A stretch of DNA of 64,000 nucleotides from Actinomadura sp. NBRC 104412 (GTDB lineage Bacteria > Actinomycetota > Actinomycetes > Streptosporangiales > Streptosporangiaceae), in NCBI RefSeq assembly GCF_030269515.1, contig NZ_BSTM01000005.1, positions 288,357 through 352,356 of the forward strand, written 5' to 3'. Position 1 is the first letter of the stretch, and each line of letters begins with the position of its first letter. Of the stretch, positions 50,364-59,915 are shown piece by piece. A program made the translations under genes and the position numbers. The notes below the pieces were generated by a model. The model was not told the origin of the DNA, ran no database searches, and was given only the letters and a program-made list of their open reading frames with translations.

Positions 50364-51184
50364 AGGCTCTCCAAGATCGACTTGATCAGCTGAAGTGACA
50401 GCTCAACGGGCAACGCGTGCCCGCGTATCAAGTCGTACCTTATGTGACAGCCGGCGATTTCGGTGTCGCCCTCGAGCACCTGCCCGACTCCTGCCGCCTC
50501 GATGTATGCGACCTCAGAGCCATCAGGGAAGCCAAGAATGGTGAAGCTTCCTCCTGACCCGGCATAGCCGCCAATGCCTTCGGGCACCACTTGGAGCATG
50601 ATGTTCGGGTGGCGGCTCACCTCGACGAGATGTTCGAGCTGGCTTCGCATCACATCCGCAGTCCCAAGCCCGCAGCGGAGTGCTCGTTCGTCCAGTGTTA
50701 CCCACATACGCGGCGGCTTCTCGCTGGTCAGAATCGATTGGCGCTGTAGGCGATCGGCCAGGAGCTGGTCAACATCCTCGGGTCGCTGGACTGTCAGCAA
50801 CACCGCACGCGCGTAATCTTCCGTTTGCAGAAGTCCTGTGATCAACAACGCCTCGAATGTATGCATCACAGACGCCTTACGCTCCAGTTCCGCAAACTTC
50901 GGAAAATTTCTGGGAACTCTCGGGCGCTTGAGTTCGCGTTCGTGGGAGTCCAGGAGGCGGACGAACATGCCGTCGGTCTTGAAGTAGGTGTCCAGGTCGT
51001 CGGCGAACTCGTGAGAGGGCTTCTCGTCGCCGAGCTCGACCGCACCGATCCACGCGTGCGTGTAGCCGATGGCCTCGCCCAGTTGGTGCATGGGGAGGCC
51101 CTGCGCCTCCCGTAGGCGGCGCAGCTCGGCGCCGAAGTGGGTGAGGAGCGAGTACGGGTAGAGCTGTCGTCCGCGCCTGGCCAT
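50360..51184 (-). CDS. XRE-family regulator with DUF5753 domain
   Basis: 274 residues. N-terminal HTH_XRE (about 15-75: FGAELRRLREAQGLPMHQLGEAIGYTHAWIGAVELG) and a C-terminal DUF5753 domain (about 100-270: ALLITGLLQTEDYARAVL, WVTLDERALRCG, LQVVPEGIGGYAGSGGSFTIL). It is the standard partner of DUF397 proteins, a DNA-binding regulator likely controlled by that partner. No clear Shine-Dalgarno sequence lies before ATG 51184. Confidence 0.93.
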   Translation of the reverse strand: MARRGRQLYPYSLLTHFGAELRRLREAQGLPMHQLGEAIGYTHAWIGAVELGDEKPSHEFADDLDTYFKTDGMFVRLLDSHERELKRPRVPRNFPKFAELERKASVMHTFEALLITGLLQTEDYARAVLLTVQRPEDVDQLLADRLQRQSILTSEKPPRMWVTLDERALRCGLGTADVMRSQLEHLVEVSRHPNIMLQVVPEGIGGYAGSGGSFTILGFPDGSEVAYIEAAGVGQVLEGDTEIAGCHIRYDLIRGHALPVELSLQLIKSILESL

Positions 51185-51340
51185 GGGGGGATCCGAGATT
51201 CGTGGTGAGGGTTCCTTGAAAGAGGGCTCCGATCACCTGTTGACGGCTTGAGATCGATCCGTAGCCGAGGGTAACCCGATTCGTCAGGCTGGTCAGGTCA
51301 TCTCGCAAGCAAGACCGGACGACGAGGAGTGTTTCCGGCT

Positions 51341-51574
51341 ATGAATAGCGCGAACACGGACGATCAGAAACTCGCAGAACTTCGCGAGGCGTTCAACGGG
51401 CACCGGATCTGGCGGTCGGTCCGATCGGACGGACGACTGGGCGACTGGGTGGCTACGCTGCACGATCCCGCGGTCGGCGTGGATCCGACCGTCATCGGCT
51501 CCACCGCCGCGGAACTGCACGACGCGCTAATCCGCGAAGGCGGTCGGGCCCGGGTCAAGCGGCAGGGCTGGTAA
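51341..51574 (+). CDS. Small hypothetical protein (77 aa)
   Basis: ATG 51341 with GAGGAG about 11 nt upstream. LAELREAFNGHRIWRSVRSDGRLGDWVATLHDP followed by a helical ELHDALIREGG resembles small W-containing proteins encoded near XRE/DUF397 loci. Divergent from the XRE gene. Function unknown. Confidence 0.65.
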   Translation: MNSANTDDQKLAELREAFNGHRIWRSVRSDGRLGDWVATLHDPAVGVDPTVIGSTAAELHDALIREGGRARVKRQGW

Positions 51575-51743
51575 GTGCCACACCCGGTGTCGCTCGCCGT
51601 GCCAGCCCGTTGCACATCGCGCAGAAGCAGCCTCTTCGAGGCCGAGGGGCTTGAGGTCCTTCAGGCTTTCCGTTGGCGGACGTCGGCCTGACGATCGCCT
51701 TTGGACGGTGTGGGAGCCCGAAACGCTGTGGGCCGGGGGCGGG

Positions 51744-53087
51744 TCACAGGCGGGAGTGGCGGCGGCGGACCAGGCGGCGGGAGCGGCGTTGGGGTGGGAG
51801 CCACTTGGTGCGGAACCACATCTGGATCTGGGCGCCGCCCAGGACGGAGCGGTGGATGCGGAGGTGGCCGCCGGTGGCCTCGGCGGCGCGGCGGGCGATG
51901 TCGAGGCCCAGGCCGGTGGAGCCGCCGCCGCTGCTGCCGCGTTTCAAGGCGGCCTCGGGGTCGGAGATGCCGGGGCCCGCGTCCGCCACGAGGATGCCGG
52001 TGAGGCCCTTGCCGACGTGGAGGGTGACGGCGAAGTCGGTGCCCTCGGCGGTGTGGCGGAAGACGTTGCCGAGGAGGGCGTCCAGCGCGGCGGCCAGCTC
52101 GGTGGCGGGGATGGGCAGGGGGGCGGGCTCGTCCGCGCCGATGAGTTCGCAGGAGCGGCCCTCGTCCTCGGCCAGCACCGACCAGAAGGCGACGCGTTCC
52201 CGCAGGACCTTGGAGGCGTCGCAGCTCCCGCGTGCGGTGGGTTTGCGGACGGTGCGGATGATCTGGTCGACCTCCTGCTCGATGCGGCTGACCGCCTCGC
52301 GGGTCTGGTCGGCGACGGGGCCGTTGCCCAGCGCCTCGGCGTTGAGCCTGAGCGCGGCCAGGGGGGTGCGGAGACGGTGCGAGAGGTCGGCGGCCATCTC
52401 CCGTTCGGCGGCCAGGAGCTGGACGACGTGGTCGGCCATGGCGTTGAAGGCCAGGCCCGCCTCCATCAGCTCGGGCGGGCCGTCGGGGTCGATGCGGACG
52501 CGCAGGTCGCCCTCGCCGAACGCGGCGGCGGCCTCGGCGAGCCTGCGGGTGGAGCGGATCATGCGGGCGCCGAGCCGGTCGGCGACCGCGACGGAGCCGG
52601 CCACCAGGGCGGCGGCGACGGCGGTCATGACCAGCCAGGCGCTGGTGACGCCGCGGGTCAGGTCCTCGTCGGGGATGAAGACCTCGACGACGGCGGTGCG
52701 GCCGGCGTCGAGGGAGACGGGCTGGAGCAGGACGTGGCCGCCCTCGACCCTGGTGGTGTAGGAGCGGCCGCGGCGGGCCGCCTCGGTGATCTGTTCGAGC
52801 CGGGCCCTCGACCCGCTGCGCGGCCCCTGGGGGACGACGGTGTTGTCGGGCATGTGGACGGCCATCCGGCGCGCCGCGCCCGCCGTGGTGCTGAGGACGG
52901 CCCGTTCCAGGGCGTCCGGGTCCTCGGTGACGACCAGGACGGGGCCAAGCGCGCTGGCCTGCCGTTCGGCGGTGGTGAGCGCCCGGTCGCGGGCGATCTC
53001 CCGCACGGTCAGCGCCAGCGGGATCAGGAACGCCAGCGCCACCATCGAGGTGACGGCCAGCGAGACCAGGACGAGCGTGCGCCTCAT
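51744..53087 (-). CDS. Sensor histidine kinase
   Basis: 447 residues. An N-terminal membrane segment (TLVLVSLAVTSMVALAFLIPL), an extracellular sensor (about 30-155), and a second segment (SAWLVMTAVAAALVAGSVAV) precede HAMP (about 180-230). The HisKA box is DLSHRLRTPLAALRL (phospho-His about 233). The ATPase has the N box (DALLGNVFRHT), G1 (DAGPGISD) and G2 (STGLGLDIARR). The ATG overlaps the response-regulator stop (ATGA). The signal is unknown. Confidence 0.94.
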   Translation of the reverse strand: MRRTLVLVSLAVTSMVALAFLIPLALTVREIARDRALTTAERQASALGPVLVVTEDPDALERAVLSTTAGAARRMAVHMPDNTVVPQGPRSGSRARLEQITEAARRGRSYTTRVEGGHVLLQPVSLDAGRTAVVEVFIPDEDLTRGVTSAWLVMTAVAAALVAGSVAVADRLGARMIRSTRRLAEAAAAFGEGDLRVRIDPDGPPELMEAGLAFNAMADHVVQLLAAEREMAADLSHRLRTPLAALRLNAEALGNGPVADQTREAVSRIEQEVDQIIRTVRKPTARGSCDASKVLRERVAFWSVLAEDEGRSCELIGADEPAPLPIPATELAAALDALLGNVFRHTAEGTDFAVTLHVGKGLTGILVADAGPGISDPEAALKRGSSGGGSTGLGLDIARRAAEATGGHLRIHRSVLGGAQIQMWFRTKWLPPQRRSRRLVRRRHSRL

Positions 53088-53767
53088 GACTTGTCCGGGT
53101 CGGCGAGGCGGACCCCGACTCCGCGGACGGTGTGCAGGTAGCGGGGGGAGGCGGCGGTCTCGCCGAGCTTGCGGCGCAGCCAGGACAGGTGCACGTCGAT
53201 GGTCTGGTCGTCGCCGTACGCCTGCCGCCACACCTCGGCGAGCAGCTCGCGGCGCGCCACGACCCGTCCGGGACGGGCGGCGAGGTAGGCGAGCAGGTCG
53301 AACTCGCGCCTGGTGAGTTCCAGCGGGGCGCCGTCTAAGGAAGCCTCACGCCGGTCCAGGTCGATGTGCAGGCCGCCGACGCGGATCTCCGCGGTGGGCC
53401 CGGACCGGGACGAGCGGCGCAGCACGGCGGCCAGCCGGGCGCTGAGGTGCTCGGCGGAGAACGGCTTGATCAGGTAGTCGTCGGCACCGGCGTTGAGCAG
53501 CCGGACGATCTCGGGTTCGTCGTCCCGCGCGGTCGCGATGATCACGGGGACGTCGGAGATGCCGCGCAGCATCTTCAGCACCTCGGCGCCGTCCAGGTCG
53601 GGCAGTCCGAGATCGAGGATCACCACGTCGGGGGGCGACTGGGTGACCTCTCTCAGGGCGTCCATGGCGGTCCCGACGCTGCGCACCACGTGCGACCGTG
53701 CGCTGAGTTCACGGATGAGGGCCGTCCGGACGTTCGGGTCGTCCTCCACCACGAGCACACTCGACAT
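53084..53767 (-). CDS. OmpR-family response regulator
   Basis: 227 residues. Receiver domain with acidic pair EDD (9-10), phospho-Asp 52 in VILDLGLPDLDG and LIKPFS lysine. The winged-helix Trans_reg_C C terminus includes LTRREFDLLAYLAARPGRVV, DDQTIDVHLSWLRRKLGE and YLHTVRGVGVRL. It pairs with the kinase. ATG 53767 is preferred over an upstream one (53797). The divergent gene starts 28 bases away, an obvious possible target. Confidence 0.94.
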   Translation of the reverse strand: MSSVLVVEDDPNVRTALIRELSARSHVVRSVGTAMDALREVTQSPPDVVILDLGLPDLDGAEVLKMLRGISDVPVIIATARDDEPEIVRLLNAGADDYLIKPFSAEHLSARLAAVLRRSSRSGPTAEIRVGGLHIDLDRREASLDGAPLELTRREFDLLAYLAARPGRVVARRELLAEVWRQAYGDDQTIDVHLSWLRRKLGETAASPRYLHTVRGVGVRLADPDKS

Positions 53768-53795
53768 GCCCGCACCGTATGCCACGATGTGGGCC

Positions 53796-54338
53796 ATGCG
53801 TGGCGCAATGTCGTACGTTGCCCCGTGGTTGATCGTGACGGCGGTGGCCGTCGCGCTCTCCTGGCTGGGCGTACGGGACGTCGTGCGCGGCGCGATCTTC
53901 GACCGTGCGGCGCCGGAGCCCTGGTCAGGCCCGGTGATCTACGCCAGCCCGTCCACGCCGCCGGGCAGCGTCGGCACCCCCGCGGCCCGGGACGGCCACG
54001 GAGACGACCAGTCGGCCTCGGAGACCCTGTCGCCCTCGCCGTCGCCGTCCCGCGACCGCAAGGCCGCCCACGATGGGGACCAGGAACGGCGGGGCGAGAT
54101 CCGGGGTTTCTCCACCCGCGGTGGCCGGGCGGTGCTGGCGATCTGCGAGAAGGGCAGGCGGCGCGGCGTGCGGCTGGTGTCGGCGACGCCGAACCCCGGG
54201 TACGAGACGCGGGTGTGGGGCAACCAGGGCTGGCTGCGGGTGGACTTCATCGACGACGACCGCTCCTCCTCGGTGATCGCCACCTGGCACGACGGCCCTC
54301 CCGCGGTGAGGATCTACGAGTACCGCGGCAACCGGTAG
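53796..54338 (+). CDS. Membrane-anchored protein of unknown function next to two-component system
   Basis: 180 residues. One N-terminal hydrophobic segment (VAPWLIVTAVAVALSWLGV) and a low-complexity Ser/Pro linker (about 45-95) precede a C-terminal beta-rich domain (GGRAVLAICEKGRRRGVRLVSATP, GWLRVDFIDDDRSSSVIATW) that would lie outside the membrane. No family recognised. It starts 28 bases from the divergent response regulator and may be its target. Its last 25 bases overlap the convergent LLM3 gene. Starts at 53787, 53796 and 53808 are all possible. Confidence 0.65.
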   Translation: MRGAMSYVAPWLIVTAVAVALSWLGVRDVVRGAIFDRAAPEPWSGPVIYASPSTPPGSVGTPAARDGHGDDQSASETLSPSPSPSRDRKAAHDGDQERRGEIRGFSTRGGRAVLAICEKGRRRGVRLVSATPNPGYETRVWGNQGWLRVDFIDDDRSSSVIATWHDGPPAVRIYEYRGNR

Positions 54339-55165
54339 GCGGCGGCGAAGTCGCCGAGCTTCTGGAGGGCCTCGCCGGTGCGCCGCCACGGCCGCACGAT
54401 CAGCCGGTCCACGCCCAGCGCCTCCCATTCGGCGACCTCGTCCGGGCCGGACAGCTCGTAGGCGTGGACGGTGATCTCGAACGGCTCGTCCGCCAGTCCC
54501 GCGTCCTTCCGGTACGCGCGCAGGCGGTCCAGTTGAGGCCCGATGGTCTCCAGGTTCTGCGGCATGCTGATCCAGCCGTCGCACAGGGTCGCGGCGCGGC
54601 GCAGCGCCGCCTTGGACTCGCCGCCCGCGATGATCGGGAGGCGTGCCTGGACGGGTTTGGGCTCGAACGCGACCTCGGGGAAGTCGAAGAACTCGCCGTG
54701 ATGCTCGACGGCGTCCTCCGTCCACAGGCGCCGGGAGACCTTGATCGCCTCGTCCAGCCGGGGCCCGCGCGTCGCGAAGTCGATCCCGGCGGCCCGCCAC
54801 TCCCCCTCGTACCAGCCGGCGCCGATCCCGGCGATCGCCCGGCCGCCGGAGACGTGGTCGAGGGTCGCGAACGCGCGCGCGGCCACGAACGGGTGCCGCA
54901 GCGCGTAGAGGTAGACGGCGGTGCCGAGCCGTACGCGCTCCGTGACGGCGGCGATGGCGCACAGGTAGGCGGGCGCGTCGAACAGCGGCGTCGCGGGCTT
55001 GATGCCGGGACGGTCGGTTCCCGGGTACACGGCGGTGGACAGGTCGGTCGCGAAGACCAGGTGCTCGGGCAGCCACACCGACTCGAACCCGAGCCGGTCC
55101 GCCTCCACGGCGAGGTCCCGCCAGATCCCCGGGTGGACGAGCCCCAGCGGGACACCGAACTTCAC
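54314..55165 (-). CDS. LLM-class (F420-type) oxidoreductase (LLM3)
   Basis: 283 residues. GTG 55165 overlaps the hydantoinase B stop (GTGA). VKFGVPLGLVHPGIWRDLAVEADRLGFESVWLPEHL is the typical start of actinobacterial F420-dependent LLM proteins. GAGWYEGEWRAAGIDFATRGPRLDEA and PIIAGGESKAALRRAA follow. It may oxidise or reduce with F420 rather than use FMN. It is the last gene of the acyl-CoA dehydrogenase/hydantoinase operon behind operator site 9. Confidence 0.85.
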   Translation of the reverse strand: MKFGVPLGLVHPGIWRDLAVEADRLGFESVWLPEHLVFATDLSTAVYPGTDRPGIKPATPLFDAPAYLCAIAAVTERVRLGTAVYLYALRHPFVAARAFATLDHVSGGRAIAGIGAGWYEGEWRAAGIDFATRGPRLDEAIKVSRRLWTEDAVEHHGEFFDFPEVAFEPKPVQARLPIIAGGESKAALRRAATLCDGWISMPQNLETIGPQLDRLRAYRKDAGLADEPFEITVHAYELSGPDEVAEWEALGVDRLIVRPWRRTGEALQKLGDFAAAYRLPRYS

Positions 55166-56820
55166 GCGCCCTCCTTGGTGACACGGCCGTCGGCCAGGTC
55201 GCGCCGGATCGCCTCGGGGTCGCGTTCGGCCGGGTCGCCGTACCCGCCACCGCCGGACGTCTCGACGACCAGGGCTTCGCCCGCGGCGAGGGGCTGGCGG
55301 GTGGCCTTGGCGCCGAGTGGTTCGCGCGTCCCGTCCGGACGTTCGCGGTAGTAGCCGCCGGCGCGTCCCGGCTCGCCGCCCGCCGCGCCCGGTGGCGGTC
55401 GCAGCAGCCGGTCGCCCCGGGTGTCGACGCGGGCGTCGTCCAGCATGCGGATCACGGTGCGGGTGCCGAGCCCGCCGCGGTGGCGTCCGGCGCCGCCGGA
55501 GCCGGGGATGAGGGAGACCTCCTCGATCCTGACGGGCAGCCGCGCCTCGATGGGCTCGGCCTGCGGGATGATGTTGCGGCCGCCGCCGAACAGGGCGCCC
55601 GTCGCGTCGGGGCCGTCGTACCCGTCGCGGGCGCCCATGCCGCCCAGGTCGAACGACATGTGCAGCCACGGCCGGCGCGCCCCGCTGATGCTGAACGCCT
55701 GCAGAATGCCGGACGCCGCGACCCCGCCGCTGCCGGGGGACGCGCTGGTCAGTGCGGCGAAGATGGCCTCCTCCGCCGCTGCGACCGTCCCGAACCGGCC
55801 GCCGCCGGGGAACGGAGGGGTGCAGTTGACCAGCGAGCCCGCGGGCATCCGGACGTCGACCGGCGCGAAGCAGCCCTCGTTCATCGGCAGGGACGGGTCG
55901 ACGAAGCAGCGCACCGCGTACATCACGCCGCCGTGCGTCTGGGAGAACCCGGAGTTGATCGGGTGCGGCACCTGCTCGTCGGTCCCGTCGAAGTCGACCA
56001 CGACGCCGCCGGAGCCGTCGACGGTCACCGCCACCCGGATCGTGTGGCCGCTGTCCAGCCGGTACTCGCCGCGGTGCGTGCCCTGCGGGAGCGCGGCGAG
56101 GCCGGTCCGCATGCGGTGCTCGGTGTGCGCGAGGTAGGCGTCGATGCCCCGCGCGAGCCCGTCCGGGGTGTGGGACTCGGCGATCTCCTCCAGGCGCCGG
56201 GCGGCGACGTTGACCCCGGCGATCAGCGCGCGCAGGTCGCCCACGAGCTTCTCGGGGGTACGGCTGTTGGCGGCCAGGACGCGGACCAGGTCGTCCACGA
56301 GGCCGTCGGCGGTGGCGATCCGGACGGGCGGCAGTTGCAGGCCCTCCAGGTACACGTCGGTGGCGTCGGAGGCCATCCCGCCCGCCGACAGCCCCGACAG
56401 GTCGGCCACGTGGATGAGCGTCCCGGTGAAGTAACGGGGCTCCCCGTCCATGAAGACGGGACGGAAGACCAGCAGGTCGTTGGCGTGGATCCCGCCCTGG
56501 TAGACGTCGTTGAGGACGAACACGTCGCCGGGCGCCATGGTGCCGAGCGGATGCGCCTTGATCACGTACGGGAGGGCGCTGCGCAGGCTCGCGCACTGGA
56601 TGAGGGCGGTGGACAGGGAGTGGGCGATGAGCCGCCCGTCCGCGTCCAGGATCGCGGCGGCGGCGTCCGCCCCCTCGACGATGAACGTCGAGTACGCGGA
56701 GCGGACCACCACGATGCTGGCCTCCTCCGCCGCGACGCACAGCGCGTTGCGCAGGATCTCGGCGGTCAGGTCGGCGTCGCGCGGCGCCTCCTGGCGCGCC
56801 TTGGCTTCGCTGGTGCTCAC
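55162..56820 (-). CDS. hyuB: Hydantoinase B / acetone carboxylase alpha-like subunit
   Basis: 552 residues; GTG overlaps the HyuA stop (GTGA). HyuB signatures: EILRNALCVAAEEASIVVVRSAYSTFIVEG, GDVFVLNDVYQGGIHANDLL, NSGFSQTHGGVMYAVRCF, NEGCFAPVDVRMPAGSLVN, and GGGYGDPAERDPEAI at the C terminus. With HyuA it forms an ATP-dependent complex that hydrolyses cyclic amides or lactams (hydantoin, 5-oxoproline) or carboxylates ketones. The acyl-CoA dehydrogenase context suggests a novel substrate. Confidence 0.9.
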   Translation of the reverse strand: MSTSEAKARQEAPRDADLTAEILRNALCVAAEEASIVVVRSAYSTFIVEGADAAAAILDADGRLIAHSLSTALIQCASLRSALPYVIKAHPLGTMAPGDVFVLNDVYQGGIHANDLLVFRPVFMDGEPRYFTGTLIHVADLSGLSAGGMASDATDVYLEGLQLPPVRIATADGLVDDLVRVLAANSRTPEKLVGDLRALIAGVNVAARRLEEIAESHTPDGLARGIDAYLAHTEHRMRTGLAALPQGTHRGEYRLDSGHTIRVAVTVDGSGGVVVDFDGTDEQVPHPINSGFSQTHGGVMYAVRCFVDPSLPMNEGCFAPVDVRMPAGSLVNCTPPFPGGGRFGTVAAAEEAIFAALTSASPGSGGVAASGILQAFSISGARRPWLHMSFDLGGMGARDGYDGPDATGALFGGGRNIIPQAEPIEARLPVRIEEVSLIPGSGGAGRHRGGLGTRTVIRMLDDARVDTRGDRLLRPPPGAAGGEPGRAGGYYRERPDGTREPLGAKATRQPLAAGEALVVETSGGGGYGDPAERDPEAIRRDLADGRVTKEGA

Positions 56821-58904
56821 GCCGTGCTCCTCTCAAGGACGATGGCGCCGTGGTCGTCGACGGCGCCGTGCCAGCCGGGCGGGATCAGCAGGGAGCATTG
56901 CGGTTCGGTGATGACGCAGGGGCCGGACGGTGTGTCGCCCGGCGCGCACGCGTCCCGCGCGAGGGTGGGGATCTCGTGCATCGCGCCGTCCAGCCACACG
57001 CGGCGCGTCCCGGTTGTGCCGGATGCGCCGGGTGGCGGCGCGGACGGAGGCGGGCCCTGTGAGCCTGCCGGGAGGACGGCGCGGACGCGGGCGGTGGTGA
57101 GTTCGGCCGGGTCGCGCAGCTCGATGCCGTACGACTCGTGGTAGCGCTTGTAGAACTCGTCTGCGGCGTGCCGCAGTGTCCCCGGGGTGATGGGGCCTGT
57201 CGGCAGCTCGATGGTGAAGGCGTGGGCTTGGCCTATGAAGCGGATGCCCACGGCCCGGATGCATTCGGCCTTGTCCGTCTCCAGGTCGGCGAGCGCTGCG
57301 CGTTCCAGTTCCTCGAAGACCTCCGCCAGTTCGCCCAGTGCGTCACGGCTCTCCGAGCAGGACAGGAGATGGTTCACGGGTGCGAGGAAGGTCTTGGCGC
57401 GTTCGATGGCGAGGTCGGCGTGCAACAGCCCCACGGCCGATCCGACCCCGGCCTTGGGCGGGACGAGGACGCGTGAGATGCCGAACCGCTCGGCCAGGCG
57501 TGCCACATGGGTGGGCGCGGCACCTCCAAGGGCGACGAGGGTGAAGCCACGCGGGTCGATGCCGCGCCGTACCGTCACCACGTGCACGGCCGCGCCCATC
57601 TGCGCGTTGGCGATGTCGTGGATGGCGGCCGCCGCCTCGATCACGTCCACGTTCAGTGGACGGGCGACATGCTCTTCGATGGCGGCGCGCGCCTTCTCCT
57701 CCGACAGCGTGAACTCGCCGAAGCCGTCCGGGGCGAGGTAGCCGAGGACCAGGTTGGCGTCGGTCACGGTCGGGTACTCGCCGCCGCGCCCGTAGCAGGC
57801 AGGACCGGGGTCGGCGCCCGCCGAACGCGGCCCGACCCTCAGCGTGCCCGTCTCGACCCACGCGATTGACCCGCCGCCGGAGCCGACCTCGGCCAGGTCG
57901 ATCGCGGGCACCTTGATGGGGACGCCGGTGCCGGGGCGGCGTCCGCCATAGCTGCCCTTGCCCCCGACCTGGAACTCGTGGGTGATGCCTGGACGGCCGC
58001 CGCGTACCAGCCCCGCCTTGGCGGTCGTGCCGCCCATGTCGAAGGAGATGAGGTCGGCCAGGCCGCGCCGCGCGCCCTCACGGGCGGCGGCGATGACCCC
58101 TGCGGCGGGTCCGGATTCGATCGTGTAGACGGCACGGGACGCCGCGAGCGTGGCGGGCAGCACGCCTCCGGCCGACTCCATCACGTGTACGGGGGCCGTG
58201 ATGCCCAGGTCTTGCAGGCGCCGCCCCAGCCGCCGGAGGTACGAGGCCATGACCGGCCCCACATAGGCCGACATGAGGGTCGTGGTGGCGCGCTCGTACT
58301 CCCCCAGCTCCGGCCAGACCGAGGAGGAGGTCACCACGGTGGTGCCCTCCGGCAGCGCGGCTTGGACGATTTCCGCCAGGCGTTGCTCGTGGACGGGGTT
58401 GACGTAGGAGTGGAGCAGGCAGATGGCCACGGCCTCCACTCCCAGCGCGGCGATGTCGGAGGCGATGCGGGCGGCGGCCTCCTCGTCCAGGGGTCGCAGC
58501 ACCTCGCCGTTGGCCGCGATGCGTTCCGGCACGGCGAAGGTGTGCGACAGGGGAACGGGAGGCTCGGGACGCTCGTACGCCAGGTCGTACCGCTCCTCCT
58601 CCACCCGCGCCTGCCGCCCCAGGGCGAGCATGGAACGGAAGCCTTCCGTGGTGATGAACGCCACCGGGACGCCGGTCCGCTCAAGGATGACGTTGGTCGC
58701 GAGCGTGGTGGCGTGGACGAACCGCTCTACCTGCTGCGGTTGCACGCCGGTGGCCGCGAGCACCTGCTCCACACCGCGCAGCAGCCCGGTCGTCGGATCG
58801 TCCGGGGTAGTGAGGGTCTTCGCTACTTGCACGCGCCCATCGGTCGCCGTGAGAACGACATCGGTGAAGGTGCCGCCGACATCGCTGGCGAGGGTGATGC
58901 CCAT
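56817..58904 (-). CDS. hyuA: Hydantoinase A / acetone carboxylase beta-like subunit
   Basis: 695 residues. ASKHA ATPase start LASDVGGTFTDVVLTATDGR, then FVHATTLATNVILERTGVPV, MSAYVGPVMASYLRRLG, ESGPAAGVIAAAREG and ISFDMGGTTAKAGLVRGG. This is the actinobacterial HyuA layout (Hydant_A_N then Hydantoinase_A). ATG 58904 lies 21 bases after the acyl-CoA dehydrogenase 2 stop. It works with HyuB. Confidence 0.92.
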   Translation of the reverse strand: MGITLASDVGGTFTDVVLTATDGRVQVAKTLTTPDDPTTGLLRGVEQVLAATGVQPQQVERFVHATTLATNVILERTGVPVAFITTEGFRSMLALGRQARVEEERYDLAYERPEPPVPLSHTFAVPERIAANGEVLRPLDEEAAARIASDIAALGVEAVAICLLHSYVNPVHEQRLAEIVQAALPEGTTVVTSSSVWPELGEYERATTTLMSAYVGPVMASYLRRLGRRLQDLGITAPVHVMESAGGVLPATLAASRAVYTIESGPAAGVIAAAREGARRGLADLISFDMGGTTAKAGLVRGGRPGITHEFQVGGKGSYGGRRPGTGVPIKVPAIDLAEVGSGGGSIAWVETGTLRVGPRSAGADPGPACYGRGGEYPTVTDANLVLGYLAPDGFGEFTLSEEKARAAIEEHVARPLNVDVIEAAAAIHDIANAQMGAAVHVVTVRRGIDPRGFTLVALGGAAPTHVARLAERFGISRVLVPPKAGVGSAVGLLHADLAIERAKTFLAPVNHLLSCSESRDALGELAEVFEELERAALADLETDKAECIRAVGIRFIGQAHAFTIELPTGPITPGTLRHAADEFYKRYHESYGIELRDPAELTTARVRAVLPAGSQGPPPSAPPPGASGTTGTRRVWLDGAMHEIPTLARDACAPGDTPSGPCVITEPQCSLLIPPGWHGAVDDHGAIVLERSTA

Positions 58905-58925
58905 ATATGTTCCTCCCCTATGGCC

Positions 58926-59915
58926 CTATGGCATGCGCGCAGGCCGGGCCTCGTTGAACAGGGCGGCGCGCAGCCGAGCCCTGTGAAACCCTTCATCGCC
59001 CCACGCGGCACGCAACGCCCACACCCGGTTGAGCCACAGGTGCAGGTCGAGTTCGTCGGTGTAGCCGATCGCGCCGTGCACCTGAAGGGCCGTGCGCGCG
59101 GCGCGGTGTGCGGCCTGGCTCGCCGCGTTCTTGGCCATGGACACGTCCCGGGACGCCGTGGGCGCGTCATGGCTCAGCGAGTACGCCGCCCGGTAGACGA
59201 GCGGGGCGGCGAACTCCAGTCCCACCGCCACGTCGGCGAGCAGGTGCTTGACCGCCTGGAAGGAGCCGATGACCTTCCCGAACTGCCGCCGCTGCCGCGC
59301 GTACCCGACGGCGTCCTCGCGCAGCCTGCGGCCGAGGCCGAGCAGTTGCGCGGCCGTCGCCAGCGCCGCGTGGTCGAACGCCGCGCGCCCGCGGGCCGAC
59401 CGGGTGGGCCCGGGTACGGCGGCGGTGAAGAGCGGACGGGTCTCATCCACGGAGCCGTGCCTGGCCAGCACCGGTCTTTCGATGATCGACGCCTCCTCCT
59501 CCGGCCCGGCGACCAGGAGGAGCCCGGCGAGGTCGGCGTCGGGGAAGGCGGGCGCGTCCGCCGGACGGGCCGACACCACGAGCGTGCCGCCGGCGATCTC
59601 CTCCAGCCGGGCGGTCCCGTCGTCCCGCAGGAGGACCGGCGCCGCCACGGCCGTCTCGACCAGCGGGCCCGGCGCCGCGAACCAGCCGGTCTCCTCGTAG
59701 GCGAGAACGGTGTCGACCGGGGACAGGCCCAGCCCGCCGTGCTCCTCGGCGATGTGCGCGCCGAGCAGGCCCACCTCGGCGAGCGCGCGCCACGCCGGGC
59801 CTGGACGATCCCCGGTGGCCGAGGCGCGGACGGCCTCGGGCGGGCAGGTCTTGCCGAGCACCTCACGCACGGTCTCGGCCAGCAGCCGCTGGTCGGCGGT
59901 GAACGAGAACCTCAT
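58926..59915 (-). CDS. Acyl-CoA dehydrogenase subunit 2
   Basis: 329 residues, somewhat short for the family. MRFSFTADQRLLAETVREVL starts the N-terminal helical domain, GLLGAHIAEEHGGLGLSPVDTVLAYEE follows, and YARQRRQFGKVIGSFQAVKHLLADV is the C-terminal helical domain. The ATG overlaps the stop of subunit 1 (ATGA). Pairs of adjacent acyl-CoA dehydrogenases commonly form the alpha2beta2 heterotetramers of steroid-type degradation, one subunit being shorter and partly degenerate; this pair fits. Confidence 0.87.
   Translation of the reverse strand: MRFSFTADQRLLAETVREVLGKTCPPEAVRASATGDRPGPAWRALAEVGLLGAHIAEEHGGLGLSPVDTVLAYEETGWFAAPGPLVETAVAAPVLLRDDGTARLEEIAGGTLVVSARPADAPAFPDADLAGLLLVAGPEEEASIIERPVLARHGSVDETRPLFTAAVPGPTRSARGRAAFDHAALATAAQLLGLGRRLREDAVGYARQRRQFGKVIGSFQAVKHLLADVAVGLEFAAPLVYRAAYSLSHDAPTASRDVSMAKNAASQAAHRAARTALQVHGAIGYTDELDLHLWLNRVWALRAAWGDEGFHRARLRAALFNEARPARMP

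Noticed and set aside
54314..56836. 840-codon frame joining LLM3 to an upstream segment
   Set aside because: The upstream part is antisense-style low complexity overlapping the real HyuB frame; LLM3 starts at GTG 55165.
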